DNA of 64,000 nucleotides, from contig DXLU01000004.1 in assembly GCA_019414565.1 (NCBI GenBank), positions 1-64,000 on the forward strand, given 5' to 3'. Each line of letters begins with the position of its first letter. Position 1 is the stretch's first letter. The notes under the pieces were generated by a model. That model searched no databases, had not been told where the DNA came from, and was given only the letters and a program-made list of their open reading frames with translations. The translations under genes and the position numbers were made by a program. Origin of the DNA: Collinsella sp. GTDB lineage: Bacteria > Actinomycetota > Coriobacteriia > Coriobacteriales > Coriobacteriaceae. Below are positions 8,636 to 17,124 of the stretch, in pieces.

Positions 8636-9736
8636 ATGTGCGCGAAGCATATTGGCTTTTTGATAAAACCGGCATCGAGTGCTTGCAACATGCGGTGCAG
8701 GTACTGTTTTTACTGCGATGTCGCTGCTCATCGCGAGGAGCGGAGCGCCCGCGTCATGGGCGAAGACGTGGCAAGTGCCATCATCGACCGTGCACTCGCC
8801 GTGGCGAGTGATGCGCACATTTCTTTCGCCTTCCAGGGCGGCGAGCCCACCCTGGCCGGCCTTGACTTCTTCCATTCGTTCGTCGCGCGGGTGGAGGAGC
8901 GCCGTGAGAACCAGCGGGTGAGCTGGGCGTTGCAGACCAACGGCTACCTGATCGAAGAGGAATGGGCCGAGTTCTTCCGCGAGCACGGGTTCCTCATCGG
9001 AGTCTCGGTTGACGCTTATCGCGACCTGCACGATTCGATGCGTCCCGATGCGCACGGTGCCGCTACGTACGCGCGCGTCATGAGCGGCGTTCGCCTGCTG
9101 CGCGAGCGCGGCGTGGACGTCAACATACTCTCGGTCCTCACCTCGCAGATGGCGGCGCATCCACAGCGCGTCTTCTCCTTCATCAAGCAGGAGAAGATCA
9201 CCCATATCCAGTTCATCCCGTGCCTGCCGGGCCTCGACGATGAGCGGGACACGTTCTCGCTCGACCCGCGTGCCTTCTCCTCGTTCTACCGCCGCTTGTT
9301 CGACTTGTGGTGGCGCGAGCTCGGTGCTGGGCGCTATGTGAGCATCTGGCTGTTCGAGAACGTCATGCAGATGGCGCTCGGGCAGTTTCCGTCGCAGTGC
9401 GGTATGCTCGGCCGCTGCGCTCCGCAGTTCGTGGTGGAAAGCGACGGTTCGGTGTATCCGTGCGACTTCTATGCGCTGGATGAGTACCGCGTGGGCGATA
9501 TTCGCGTCGATTCCCTTGAGGCAATGGCGACCTGTGAGACCATGCGCATGTTTTTGAACGAGCCGCGTCGCGATTGCGCGCGGTGCGCCGATTGCCCCTT
9601 TGAGGGCATTTGCCATCGCAACTGCAAGCGCCTGAACATCGCCTATTACGATGCGGGCTACTGCGGGCTGCGTGAGTTTTTGGAGTACGCCTATCCCGGC
9701 CTGCAGCGCGTGGCTCGCATGTTCACGCGGCGCTGA
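8636..9736 (+). CDS. Anaerobic sulfatase-maturating enzyme (radical SAM/SPASM)
   Basis: Radical SAM protein of 366 residues. The cluster motif C17-x3-C21-x2-C24 (C-N-M-R-C-R-Y-C-F-Y) lies within the K-P-A-S-S stretch typical of anSME. C-terminal cysteines near 245-330 (C-G-M-L-G-R-C, Y-P-C-D-F, C-A-R-C-A-D-C-P-F-E-G-I-C) form the SPASM auxiliary clusters. Such enzymes convert the active-site Cys or Ser of sulfatases to formylglycine without oxygen. Its position between two Cys-type sulfatases strongly supports this role. A G-rich ribosome site precedes the ATG. Confidence 0.94.
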   Translation: MCAKHIGFLIKPASSACNMRCRYCFYCDVAAHREERSARVMGEDVASAIIDRALAVASDAHISFAFQGGEPTLAGLDFFHSFVARVEERRENQRVSWALQTNGYLIEEEWAEFFREHGFLIGVSVDAYRDLHDSMRPDAHGAATYARVMSGVRLLRERGVDVNILSVLTSQMAAHPQRVFSFIKQEKITHIQFIPCLPGLDDERDTFSLDPRAFSSFYRRLFDLWWRELGAGRYVSIWLFENVMQMALGQFPSQCGMLGRCAPQFVVESDGSVYPCDFYALDEYRVGDIRVDSLEAMATCETMRMFLNEPRRDCARCADCPFEGICHRNCKRLNIAYYDAGYCGLREFLEYAYPGLQRVARMFTRR

Positions 9737-9837
9737 TCCTGCCCGGGTTTTGCCTCGTCGTAGTTGTGTGGGGCTCTGCGCCCCTCCCGCCTTGACCACT
9801 CAATCTTCATCCCGTTCCCGTGAGTTTGGAGTTCCCT

Positions 9838-11322
9838 ATGCCCCAGCAACCCAACGTTCTCCTTATCATGTGCGACCAGATGCGCGGCGACTGCCTGGGT
9901 ATCGACGGCCATCCGGACGTGCAGACGCCCTACTTGGACACGCTCGCCGCCGACGGCATGCTGTTCGAGAACGCCTACTCCGCCTGCCCGAGTTGCATCC
10001 CGGCGCGCGCCGCCCTCTTTTGCGGCAAGACGCCCGCGGGCACGGGCCGCGTGGGTTACCAGGACGGTATCGCGTGGGAGTACGACCATATGCTCGCGCA
10101 GGAGATGCGCGACGGCGGCTACCAGACCGCCGTGGTAGGCAAGATGCACGTGCATCCGCCGCGTTTGGGCTGCGGCTTCGAGCACATGCGCCTGCATGAC
10201 GGCTACATCGGCCACTACCGCAAGGCGAACCTGCCGTACTGGATGCACCAGAACGTCTCCGACGACTACATGCGCTTCCTCAAAAATGAACTTGGCGAAT
10301 TCGCCGACGTGAACGGTTCGGGCGTTGAGAACAACTCCTGGATCACCCATCCCTGGGCCTACGAGGAGCGCCTGCACCCCACCAACTGGGTGGTGGACGA
10401 GTCCATCCGCTTTTTGGAGACCCGCGATCGCACGCGCCCGTTCTTCCTCATGACGAGCTTCGTGCGGCCCCACCCGCCCTTCGACGCGCCGCAGACCTAC
10501 TTCGATCTGTACCGCGACATGGAGCTGCGCGCGCCTGCCGCTGGCGATTGGGATGACGCCGATGCCACCGAGCGCGATGGCATGATCTTGGACAGCGTGC
10601 ACGGCTGCCGCGACGCCGAGCTGCGCCGCGAGGCCATGGCGGGCTATTATGCCTGCATCACACATATGGACCACCAGATCGGCCGGCTCATCACGGCGCT
10701 CGAGAACGACGAGACCTACCACGACACCGTGATCGTGTTCTGCTCCGACCACGGCGAGATGCTCTTTGACCACAGTCTCTTTCGCAAGGTGTTGCCCTAC
10801 GAGGGCTCCGCGCGCATCCCCTTCATCGTGCACGTGGGCAAAAACGTCGATGTGCCGGGCGGCGAGCGCGTTCGCGGCGTGAGCGAGAGCACGGTGGAAC
10901 TCATGGACCTTATGCCCACCATCCTCGAGGCGTGCGACCTGCCCGTGCCCGAGGGCGTGGAGGGCGCCTCGCTCATGGGCGAGCTTACCGGCGCCGCGCC
11001 GCTGAACCGTGCATACCTGCACGGCGAGCACAGCGGCAGCCGCGAGCAGTCCAACCAGTGGATCGTGACCCCGCATGACAAGTACATCTGGTTCACACGG
11101 ACCGGGGTGGAGCAGTATTTCGACCTGGACGCCGATCCGCGTGAGGAGCACGACCTCATCGACGCTCCGGAGCGCGCCGCGCGCATCGCCGTGCTCCGTG
11201 CCTGCCTGATTGAGGAGCTCGCTGGTCGCGAAGAGGGATATGTTCGTGACGGCGAGTTGGTGGCGGGACGTGCGCCCGCCGTTATGCTTGAGCGCCCCCG
11301 GCCCTCGCGCCTCCAACGTTAA
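9838..11322 (+). CDS. Type I (formylglycine-dependent) sulfatase, cytoplasmic
   Basis: Second sulfatase, 494 residues, only distantly related to the one at 7034. The activation motif is C53-I-P-A-R57 within A-C-P-S-C-I-P-A-R-A-A-L-F, and D13 and a later S-D-H-G-E-M supply metal ligands. There is no signal peptide. GGAG stands six bases before the ATG at 9838, so the in-frame GTG at 9820 is not used here. It probably acts on a different sulfate position or an alternative substrate of the same imported sugar. Confidence 0.92.
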   Translation: MPQQPNVLLIMCDQMRGDCLGIDGHPDVQTPYLDTLAADGMLFENAYSACPSCIPARAALFCGKTPAGTGRVGYQDGIAWEYDHMLAQEMRDGGYQTAVVGKMHVHPPRLGCGFEHMRLHDGYIGHYRKANLPYWMHQNVSDDYMRFLKNELGEFADVNGSGVENNSWITHPWAYEERLHPTNWVVDESIRFLETRDRTRPFFLMTSFVRPHPPFDAPQTYFDLYRDMELRAPAAGDWDDADATERDGMILDSVHGCRDAELRREAMAGYYACITHMDHQIGRLITALENDETYHDTVIVFCSDHGEMLFDHSLFRKVLPYEGSARIPFIVHVGKNVDVPGGERVRGVSESTVELMDLMPTILEACDLPVPEGVEGASLMGELTGAAPLNRAYLHGEHSGSREQSNQWIVTPHDKYIWFTRTGVEQYFDLDADPREEHDLIDAPERAARIAVLRACLIEELAGREEGYVRDGELVAGRAPAVMLERPRPSRLQR

Positions 11323-11337
11323 GAGAAAGGCCTATCC

Positions 11338-11949
11338 ATGGATATGAAGACGATCGGCATTGTGGTCGTAGTGGTTGCGGTCGGGTTCACCATTTACATG
11401 GAGGTCCAAAAGCGCACAACCTTCGCCAAGCTCGAGGCGTACCTGCGCGAGGGCGACCTCAACAACTACCTCAAGGTCCTGAACCGCCCGCTCACTAGCG
11501 TGCTGTACCCCAAGTACAACGTGCTTTTCATGCGCTTGAACGCAGCTCTTGCCATGGATGACGTCGAGGCATCCGAGCGCATCATCCGCGAGATGGGTTC
11601 GCTCAAGATGAGCGAGGAGCAGACACTCGCGCTGGCGGCAAAGGCGTTCTCCTTCTACGTGGAGATCGGGGATGAGCCCCACGCACGCGAGGTGCTCTCC
11701 TACCTCGAGGAGCACGGTGATCGCGAGGCTGCGCGTGCCGACCGTCGCACCTATGACGTCTTCCTCAAGGGCTCGTATGCCTATATCGACGAGATGGAGC
11801 GCGCGTTGTCGGAGGCGGCTGGCATGGAAGAGGCCCTGCTCTGCCAGATGCTCTCGGTTCAGTACGAGAACAAGGGTGACGAGGGGCGCGCCGCGTCCTA
11901 TTGCGAGCGCGCTGAGCGGACGCTCGCAGCAGCCATGCCTGACAAGTAG
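11338..11949 (+). CDS. Membrane-anchored TPR-like protein of unknown function
   Basis: Protein of 203 residues, not recognised. One N-terminal membrane segment (about 5-20, I-G-I-V-V-V-V-V-A-V-G-F) is followed by helical, acidic sequence with repeated A-x-x-x-G/A spacing resembling tetratricopeptide pairs (about 30-195). It starts 15 bases after the sulfatase stop with AGAAAGG before the ATG, so it belongs to the sulfatase transcript. A scaffolding role is only a guess. Confidence 0.75.
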   Translation: MDMKTIGIVVVVVAVGFTIYMEVQKRTTFAKLEAYLREGDLNNYLKVLNRPLTSVLYPKYNVLFMRLNAALAMDDVEASERIIREMGSLKMSEEQTLALAAKAFSFYVEIGDEPHAREVLSYLEEHGDREAARADRRTYDVFLKGSYAYIDEMERALSEAAGMEEALLCQMLSVQYENKGDEGRAASYCERAERTLAAAMPDK

Positions 11950-11970
11950 GGAAGAGTCTAGGCGCTTCAT

Positions 11971-12219
11971 ATGCTAGCAATCGTATTCGCCATTGCGTTT
12001 TTCGCCTCTACCATTAGTGCCATCTGCGGTGTCGGCGGGGCATCATCATTAAGCCCGTGATGGGCGCCGTGGGTGTCGCCGACGTGGCGACCATCAACTT
12101 CCTGTCCGGATGCACCGCGAGGACAACATCGGGCACTTCGCCATGAGCGTTTCCACCGCGCTGCTGCTCGACGTCGTCTACGCGTGCATCTTCAACCAGG
12201 ATTACTTCGCTAACTACTA
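11971..12219 (+). pseudogene. Decayed TSUP (TauE/SafE-like) permease fragment
   Basis: The sequence opens with an ATG and a hydrophobic stretch (F-F-A-S-T-I-S-A-I-C-G-V-G-G) matching the start of the intact TSUP gene at 12451. A frameshift follows, then I-I-K-P-V-M-G-A-V-G-V-A-D-V-A-T-I-N-F-L-S in another frame. The last part (12145-12219, ending N-Q-D-Y-F-A-N-Y) is of unclear origin. This looks like a duplicated permease reduced to pieces. 12220-12450 holds no gene I can support. Confidence 0.65.
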
Positions 12220-12450
12220 GCGGCGTGTCGAGACGGTGCGCGGGCCATTGATGGACTCGGCAGGCAGATTGGCGGGGACGCCTAGCCCTTGGCGCAACGG
12301 TGCTCCGCATGAGCGGCGTAAATAGGGACATATCGCGCAGCAGCGTTCGAGATATGTAAAAGTCCACAACCATACGCTGCGGTTTTGAATGATACGAACG
12401 CTTGCAATTCGTTGCATAGGGTGTTGCTCGATCGATAGGAGCTTGTTCGG

Positions 12451-13248
12451 ATGGGTCCTCAATACATCTTGGTCTTCGCGGTATGCTTCCTGGCGTCGCT
12501 TCTGGGGCCGCTCTGTGGCATCGGCGGCGGCGTGATCATCAAGCCCGTGGTCGACGCGATGAACGTCATGAGCGTGAGCACGGTGAGCTTCCTCTCGAGC
12601 ATGTCGGTGCTCATCATGTCGCTCTCCACGCTCGCGCAGAACGCGGCGAGCGGGCAGTCTGATATCGACGCGCGGGCGATGTCGCCCATCGCCGTCAGCT
12701 CCGCGGTGGGCGGCGTGATCGGCAAGATGTTGTTCAACCGGCTGGGGTCCGTGTTCCCCGACGCCGAGCTCGTCGGCGCGGTCCAGGCCGCCGTGCTCAT
12801 CGTGCTCGCCGTCCTCGTGCTGGCCTACACGCTCAACAAGGCGCGCATCAAGGGCCTCAAGCTCGAGAATGCGTGGGCGCAGGCGCTCATAGGGTTCTGC
12901 GCCGGGGCGTGCTGGTCCTTCCTCGGCATCGGCGGCGGCCCCTTCAACCTGGCCATCCTCGTCTTCTTCTTCGCCATGGAGAGCAAGCCCGCCGCGCAGG
13001 CGTCGCTGTTCATCATCGCGTTCTCGCAGACGGCGAGCCTCATCTACACGCTGGCCACGGGCAGCGTGCCCGCGTTCCTCCCCGTGGTCCTGCTGGGCAT
13101 GGCGGCGATGGCGGTGCTTGGGTCGGTCGTGGGGCGCCGCCTGCTGCGCCGGATGGACTCGGCGGCGGTCGATAAGCTCTACGTGTTCGCCCTCGTGCTC
13201 ATCATCGTGATCTGCACGTACAATTTCATCCGGTTCTCGGTGCTCTAG
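12451..13248 (+). CDS. TSUP/TauE-SafE family sulfur-anion permease
   Basis: Membrane protein of 265 residues with about eight hydrophobic segments and two internally related halves, each carrying the family signature (G-I-G-G-G-V-I-I-K-P near 25 and G-I-G-G-G-P-F-N near 167). Family members export or import sulfite, sulfate, sulfonates and related anions. Next to two cytoplasmic sulfatases it plausibly exports released sulfate or a derived anion; that is inference. GATAGGAG lies before the ATG. Confidence 0.9.
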   Translation: MGPQYILVFAVCFLASLLGPLCGIGGGVIIKPVVDAMNVMSVSTVSFLSSMSVLIMSLSTLAQNAASGQSDIDARAMSPIAVSSAVGGVIGKMLFNRLGSVFPDAELVGAVQAAVLIVLAVLVLAYTLNKARIKGLKLENAWAQALIGFCAGACWSFLGIGGGPFNLAILVFFFAMESKPAAQASLFIIAFSQTASLIYTLATGSVPAFLPVVLLGMAAMAVLGSVVGRRLLRRMDSAAVDKLYVFALVLIIVICTYNFIRFSVL

Positions 13249-13341
13249 TTCTTCGCCCCGAAACGGGATGCCGCGATAATGGAGCTGGAGCGCGGGCCTT
13301 CCTCTTCTGCCTTGAGGAGGTCGCCGTGTCCCGCTCGTCTC

Positions 13342-13529
13342 ATGAGCGCCGATGGTGTTGAAGTCCTCTTGGCAATAAGTCGCGGCAGCGTCAGCCGCCA
13401 ATTCAAAAAAGCCACAGGCGGAAGGCAAACCGCTTCAAAGCAAATTCACCCTCCAACAAATAGTGGATCCCCAACAAAGTCTTTAGCCTGAGCGAGCAGA
13501 GTTAAGCAGGCGTCAACGTGTCGTCTCCC
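13342..13529 (+). pseudogene. Decayed right copy of the histidine phosphatase 3' end (island border repeat)
   Basis: Matches 1729-1990 in the same orientation. It keeps the frame for M-S-A-D-G-V-E-V-L-L-A-I-S-R-G-S-V-S-R-Q-F, with the catalytic His of S-H-G-S changed to Arg. It then carries a deletion of about 74 bases and rejoins for a nearly identical 58 bases through the old stop codon. It marks the right edge of the 2-13.3 kb island. A G/C-rich inverted repeat (GCCGGCAGAGC-type, 13530-13585) follows. Confidence 0.85.
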
Positions 13530-13637
13530 AAGCCCGGCAGAGCAGCAACCTTAATATATTTCGCCGCCGCTCTGCCGGCCCCAGGCGACTCCGCGCACTT
13601 TACCTGCGTAAACAATGTGAGTGAAATATGAATCTCG

Positions 13638-13664
13638 ATGGATACGCCCGCAGCCGTGTATACT
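13638..13664 (+). promoter_or_regulatory. Conserved block with -10-like TATACT upstream of rplC
   Basis: A 26-base block (ATGGATACGCCCG then CAGCCGTGTATAC) matches 15503-15528 before rplB at 23 of 26 positions. TATACT at 13659-13664 could be a -10 box, though no good -35 is seen. The block also folds weakly (ATACG/CGTGT). Confidence 0.5.
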
Positions 13665-13775
13665 AGACAGCTGTGTGTAACCAGGGGAGTATTCTGGCTG
13701 GACAAAACGCCTGCTTAATAGGGTTGTCAGGTAGTTCGGACGCAATACAAGGCTGGAGAGCACGTCGTGTAAGTA

Positions 13776-13827
13776 GTGGTCCTCTAGGGGCGTACGCTCG
13801 GTGGTGTACGCATTGTCCCAAGACCAC
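13776..13827 (+). promoter_or_regulatory. Hairpin in the rplC leader
   Basis: Nested inverted repeats: GTGGTC (13776-13781) pairs with GACCAC (13822-13827), and GCGTAC (13790-13795) with GTACGC (13806-13811). A GGG/CCC pair may extend the inner stem. The fold ends 20 bases before the rplC start and could be a ribosomal-protein-responsive leader, for example for L4, whose gene follows. Confidence 0.5.
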
Positions 13828-13847
13828 GCGAGAGTTGGGATCATATC

Positions 13848-14468
13848 TTGATCAGCATGATTCTCGGCCGCAAGATTGGCATGACCCAGGTTTGGGACGA
13901 GAACGACAACGTCGTCCCCGTCACGGTCATCCAGGCTGGCCCCTGCGCTGTCTCGCAGGTTAAAACTCAGGCAACCGACGGCTATGACGCCGTCCAGATC
14001 GGTTTCGGCGACATCAAGGCCAAGAACGTGAACAAGCCCATGGCTGGTCACTTCGCTAAGGCTGGCGTCGAGCCTGTCCGCTTCCTTCGTGAGGTCCGCG
14101 TCGAGAACGGCGAGGAGCACAAGGTCGGCGAGGTCGTTACCGTCGCTGATTTCGCTGATGTCGAGAAGGTCGACGTCATCGGTACCTCCAAGGGTAAGGG
14201 CTTCCAGGGTCGCATCAAGCGCTGGGGTCAGCGCCGCGGTCCTATGACGCATGGTTCTCACTTCCAGCGTCACCCCGGTTCTATCGGTCAGTGCGCCTAT
14301 CCTGCGCGCGTCCTCAAGGGCGTCAAGATGGCCGGTCACATGGGTAACGAGCGCGTTACCGTCAAGAACCTTTCCGTTGTCCGCATCGATGCCGAGCAGA
14401 ACCTCATCTTGGTCAAGGGCGCTGTCCCGGGTGCCAAGAATGGTCTCGTCGCCATCCGTATGGCCTAA
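13848..14468 (+). CDS. rplC: 50S ribosomal protein L3
   Basis: L3 of 206 residues, opening [14 protein letters not shown] and containing the [12 protein letters not shown] segment that reaches the peptidyl-transferase region. I chose the TTG at 13848 because relatives start M-I-x-x-I-L-G; the alternative ATG is at 13857. Normally rpsJ precedes rplC in the S10 operon, but here the upstream DNA is an island border and rpsJ is absent from the window. Confidence 0.95.
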   Translation: MISMILGRKIGMTQVWDENDNVVPVTVIQAGPCAVSQVKTQATDGYDAVQIGFGDIKAKNVNKPMAGHFAKAGVEPVRFLREVRVENGEEHKVGEVVTVADFADVEKVDVIGTSKGKGFQGRIKRWGQRRGPMTHGSHFQRHPGSIGQCAYPARVLKGVKMAGHMGNERVTVKNLSVVRIDAEQNLILVKGAVPGAKNGLVAIRMA

Positions 14469-14514
14469 GGGCCCAGCCCATTTAGCCCAGCGTCATACCA
14501 AGGAGAACACTTAA

Positions 14515-15141
14515 ATGGCAAAGTTTGAAGTAAAGAACAGCGAGGGCAAGAAGGTCGCCGAGGCCGAGCTCGCCGCTGAGGTGTACGGCATCGAGCCGAA
14601 CATCCACGTTATGCACCACATCGTCAAGTGCCAGATGGCCTCTTGGCGTCAGGGCACCCAGTCTGCTAAGGGTCGCTCTGAGGTTTCCGGTGGCGGCAAG
14701 AAGCCTTGGCGTCAGAAGGGCACCGGCCGTGCCCGCCAGGGTTCCATCCGTGCTGCCCAGTGGCGTCACGGTGGCGTTGTCTTCGCCCCCAAGCCCCGTT
14801 CCTACGCTAAGCGTATGAACAACAAGGAGGTCAAGCTGGCTATGCGCTCCGCGCTGTCCGCCAAGCTGGCCGATGGCGAGCTCGTGCTCGTCGACGACTA
14901 CGGCTTCGAGAAGCCTTCCACCAAGGCTGCCGTCGCCATGCTCAAGGCTCTCGGCCTTGAGGGTAAGCGTCTGACCATCATCGTTCGCGATGAGGACGTC
15001 AACGCCTACCTGTCGTTCCGCAACATTCCCAAGACGTTCATCATCACTGCCGACGAGGCCAACACCTACGATCTCGTCAACAACAACGCTGTGCTGATGC
15101 CCGCCGACATCGCCGCTCACTTCGGGGAGGTGCTTGCATAA
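14515..15141 (+). CDS. rplD: 50S ribosomal protein L4
   Basis: L4 of 208 residues, with the long loop R-G-T-Q-S-A-K-G-R-S-E-V-S-G-G-G-K-K-P-W-R-Q-K (about 45-67) that lines the exit tunnel. In many bacteria L4 also represses its own operon by binding the leader RNA. AAGGAG precedes the ATG, and the stop codon abuts the rplW start. Confidence 0.97.
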   Translation: MAKFEVKNSEGKKVAEAELAAEVYGIEPNIHVMHHIVKCQMASWRQGTQSAKGRSEVSGGGKKPWRQKGTGRARQGSIRAAQWRHGGVVFAPKPRSYAKRMNNKEVKLAMRSALSAKLADGELVLVDDYGFEKPSTKAAVAMLKALGLEGKRLTIIVRDEDVNAYLSFRNIPKTFIITADEANTYDLVNNNAVLMPADIAAHFGEVLA

Positions 15142-15429
15142 ATGACCGCCCACGAGATCATCATCCGTCCGATCGTGTCCGAGCGTTCCTTCTCCGGCAT
15201 GGAGCAGAACAAGTACACGTTCGAGGTCGCCAAGGATGCTAACAAGTATCAGATCAAGGACGCTGTCGAGGAGATCTTCGGCGTCAAGGTCGTTCGCGTG
15301 AACACCCTGACGGTCAAGCCCAAGACCAAGCGCGTGCGCTATGTCGCCGGCAAGACCCGTTCTTGGAAGAAGGCCATCGTCACGCTGGCTGAGGGCGACA
15401 CCATCGAGGTCTTTGGCAACCAGGCCTAA
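15142..15429 (+). CDS. rplW: 50S ribosomal protein L23
   Basis: L23 of 95 residues (I-I-I-R-P-I-V-S-E-R-S near the start, V-N-T-L-T-V-K-P-K-T-K-R in the rRNA-binding loop). It sits at the exit-tunnel mouth and is the docking site for trigger factor and SRP in the family. It starts directly after the rplD stop; a GGGGAGG ribosome site lies inside the end of rplD. An unusual 179-base gap separates it from rplB. Confidence 0.97.
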   Translation: MTAHEIIIRPIVSERSFSGMEQNKYTFEVAKDANKYQIKDAVEEIFGVKVVRVNTLTVKPKTKRVRYVAGKTRSWKKAIVTLAEGDTIEVFGNQA

Positions 15430-15447
15430 GACTCGCTGCTGTTGAGT

Positions 15448-15483
15448 GAGCTCATGCCTCCCAAATAGGGGAGGCGAGAGCTC
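15448..15483 (+). promoter_or_regulatory. Strong hairpin between rplW and rplB
   Basis: GAGCTC-AT-GCCTCCC (15448-15462) pairs with GGGAGGC-GA-GAGCTC (15469-15483) around a six-base loop, with one internal 2x2 mismatch. Only a short T run follows, so it is either a weak terminator/attenuator or part of a leader for rplB. Confidence 0.6.
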
Positions 15484-15502
15484 AAGGTTTTGGGCGTATT
15501 AA

Positions 15503-15529
15503 ATGGACACGCCCGGAACCGTGTATACG
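15503..15529 (+). promoter_or_regulatory. Second copy of the rplC-type upstream block, before rplB
   Basis: ATGGACACGCCCG followed by GAACCGTGTATAC matches 13638-13663 at 23 of 26 positions and contains TATACG as a possible -10. It lies 80 bases before rplB, suggesting an internal promoter or shared control element within the ribosomal cluster. Confidence 0.45.
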
Positions 15530-15608
15530 TCCGGTGTCATCGCACCCGAGGCAGAACCTCGAATCCCTGTCTGCGATGGCTAACGGATTCCTACTGAAAG
15601 GGATTGTA

Positions 15609-16439
15609 ATGGCTGTAAAGCACCTTAAGCCGACCTCCGCTGGTAGGCGTTGGCAGACGATCTCCGATTTCTCCGAGATCACCTGCACCAAGCCCGAGAA
15701 GTCTCTTCTCGAGCCCCTGCCCAAGAAGGCCGGTCGTAACAACAACGGCCGCATCACCACCCGCCACCAGGGCGGCGGCGTGAAGCGTCGTTACCGCGTG
15801 ATCGACTTCAAGCGCAACAAGGACGGCGTGCCCGCCAAGGTTGCCACGATCGAGTACGATCCGAACCGTTCCGCTCGCATCGCTCTGCTGCACTACGCTG
15901 ACGGTGAGAAGCGCTACATCCTGGCTCCCAAGGGCCTCGAGGTCGGTCAGACCATCATGTCCGGTTCTGACGCCGACATCAAGCCGGGCAACGCTCTGCC
16001 CCTCGCCGACATCCCCGTCGGTACGCTCATCCACGCTGTCGAGTTCCAGCCGGGCAAGGGCGCCGCTATCGCCCGTTCCGCCGGTAACTCCTGCCAGCTG
16101 ATGGGTAAGGAGGGCAAGTACGCTATCGTCCGTATGCCTTCCTCCGAGATGCGCCGCATCCTCGTTACCTGCCGCGCCACCGTCGGTGAGGTCGGCAACG
16201 CCGATCACGCCAACATCGTCATCGGCAAGGCCGGCCGTAAGCGTCACATGAACGTGCGCCCGACCGTCCGCGGTACCGTCATGAACCCTGTCGACCACCC
16301 GCACGGCGGTGGCGAGGGCAAGAACCACACCTCTGGTCGTCCCTCCGTTACCCCCTGGGGTAAGCCGACGAAGGGCCTTCGTACGCGCAAGAAGAAGAAG
16401 GTCTCGAACCAGCACATCATTCGTCGCCGTAAGAAGTAA
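15609..16439 (+). CDS. rplB: 50S ribosomal protein L2
   Basis: L2 of 276 residues. The central RNA-binding domain and the C-terminal [10 protein letters not shown] loop, containing the conserved His needed for peptidyl transfer, are intact. The frame is open upstream, but the family start M-A-V-K-H at 15609 with AAAGGG in front is clear. It begins a second block of tightly packed ribosomal genes. Confidence 0.97.
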   Translation: MAVKHLKPTSAGRRWQTISDFSEITCTKPEKSLLEPLPKKAGRNNNGRITTRHQGGGVKRRYRVIDFKRNKDGVPAKVATIEYDPNRSARIALLHYADGEKRYILAPKGLEVGQTIMSGSDADIKPGNALPLADIPVGTLIHAVEFQPGKGAAIARSAGNSCQLMGKEGKYAIVRMPSSEMRRILVTCRATVGEVGNADHANIVIGKAGRKRHMNVRPTVRGTVMNPVDHPHGGGEGKNHTSGRPSVTPWGKPTKGLRTRKKKKVSNQHIIRRRKK

Positions 16440-16471
16440 TTTCGGATACCGAGTTTTAGGAGAAAGCACTT

Positions 16472-16732
16472 ATGAGCAGAAGTCTCAAAAAGGGCCCGTT
16501 CGTGGAGACTCGCCTTCTCTCGCGTATCACCGCGATGAACGAGGCTGGCAAGAAGGACGTCGTGAAGACCTGGTCCCGCGCGTCCACCATCTTCCCCGAG
16601 ATGGTTGGTCACACCATCGCCGTCCACGACGGCCGCAAGCATGTGCCCGTGTATGTTACCGAGTCCATGGTTGGTCACAAGCTCGGCGAGTTCGCGCCGA
16701 CTCGTACGTTCCGTGGCCACAAGGCCAAATAG
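16472..16732 (+). CDS. rpsS: 30S ribosomal protein S19
   Basis: S19 of 86 residues ([10 protein letters not shown] at the start, [12 protein letters not shown] near the end). In the 30S head it contacts S13 and the A-site finger. Normal length; AGGAGA before the ATG; lies between rplB and rplV in canonical order. Confidence 0.97.
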   Translation: MSRSLKKGPFVETRLLSRITAMNEAGKKDVVKTWSRASTIFPEMVGHTIAVHDGRKHVPVYVTESMVGHKLGEFAPTRTFRGHKAK

Positions 16733-16746
16733 GGGGTTAACCGTAA

Positions 16747-17118
16747 ATGGCAACTAAGTCTATTGAAACTGAGGCCACCGAGGTTCGCGCCGTCGCTAAG
16801 TACGTGCGTGTTTCCCCCAGCAAGGCCCGCCTGGTGGTCGATCTGATCCGCCGCAAGCCTGTCGCTCAGGCCTTCGACATCCTCCACTTCTGCGACCGCG
16901 CCGTCGCCGTGGATGTCGAGAAGGTTCTCCGTTCCGCCGTTGCGAACGCCGAGAACAACAACGGTCTGCGTGCCGACAACCTGGTTGTCGCCGCTGCCTA
17001 TGTTGACGAGGGTCCGACGCTTAAGCGCATCCGTCCCCGCGCCAAGGGTTCCGCTTCTCGCATTCTGAAGCGTACTTCCCACATCACCGTCGTCGTTGCT
17101 CCTCGAAAGGAGGCGTAA
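16747..17118 (+). CDS. rplV: 50S ribosomal protein L22
   Basis: L22 of 123 residues. The [15 protein letters not shown] start segment and the C-terminal beta-hairpin ([16 protein letters not shown]) that reaches into the exit tunnel are present. It is followed six bases later by rpsC. Confidence 0.97.
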   Translation: MATKSIETEATEVRAVAKYVRVSPSKARLVVDLIRRKPVAQAFDILHFCDRAVAVDVEKVLRSAVANAENNNGLRADNLVVAAAYVDEGPTLKRIRPRAKGSASRILKRTSHITVVVAPRKEA

Positions 17119-17124
17119 AGCTGT

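Noticed and set aside
12217..13428. A 403-codon - strand open frame over the TSUP gene
   Set aside because: Antisense to an intact membrane protein and across the border repeat; composition is Arg/His/Asp-rich shadow.
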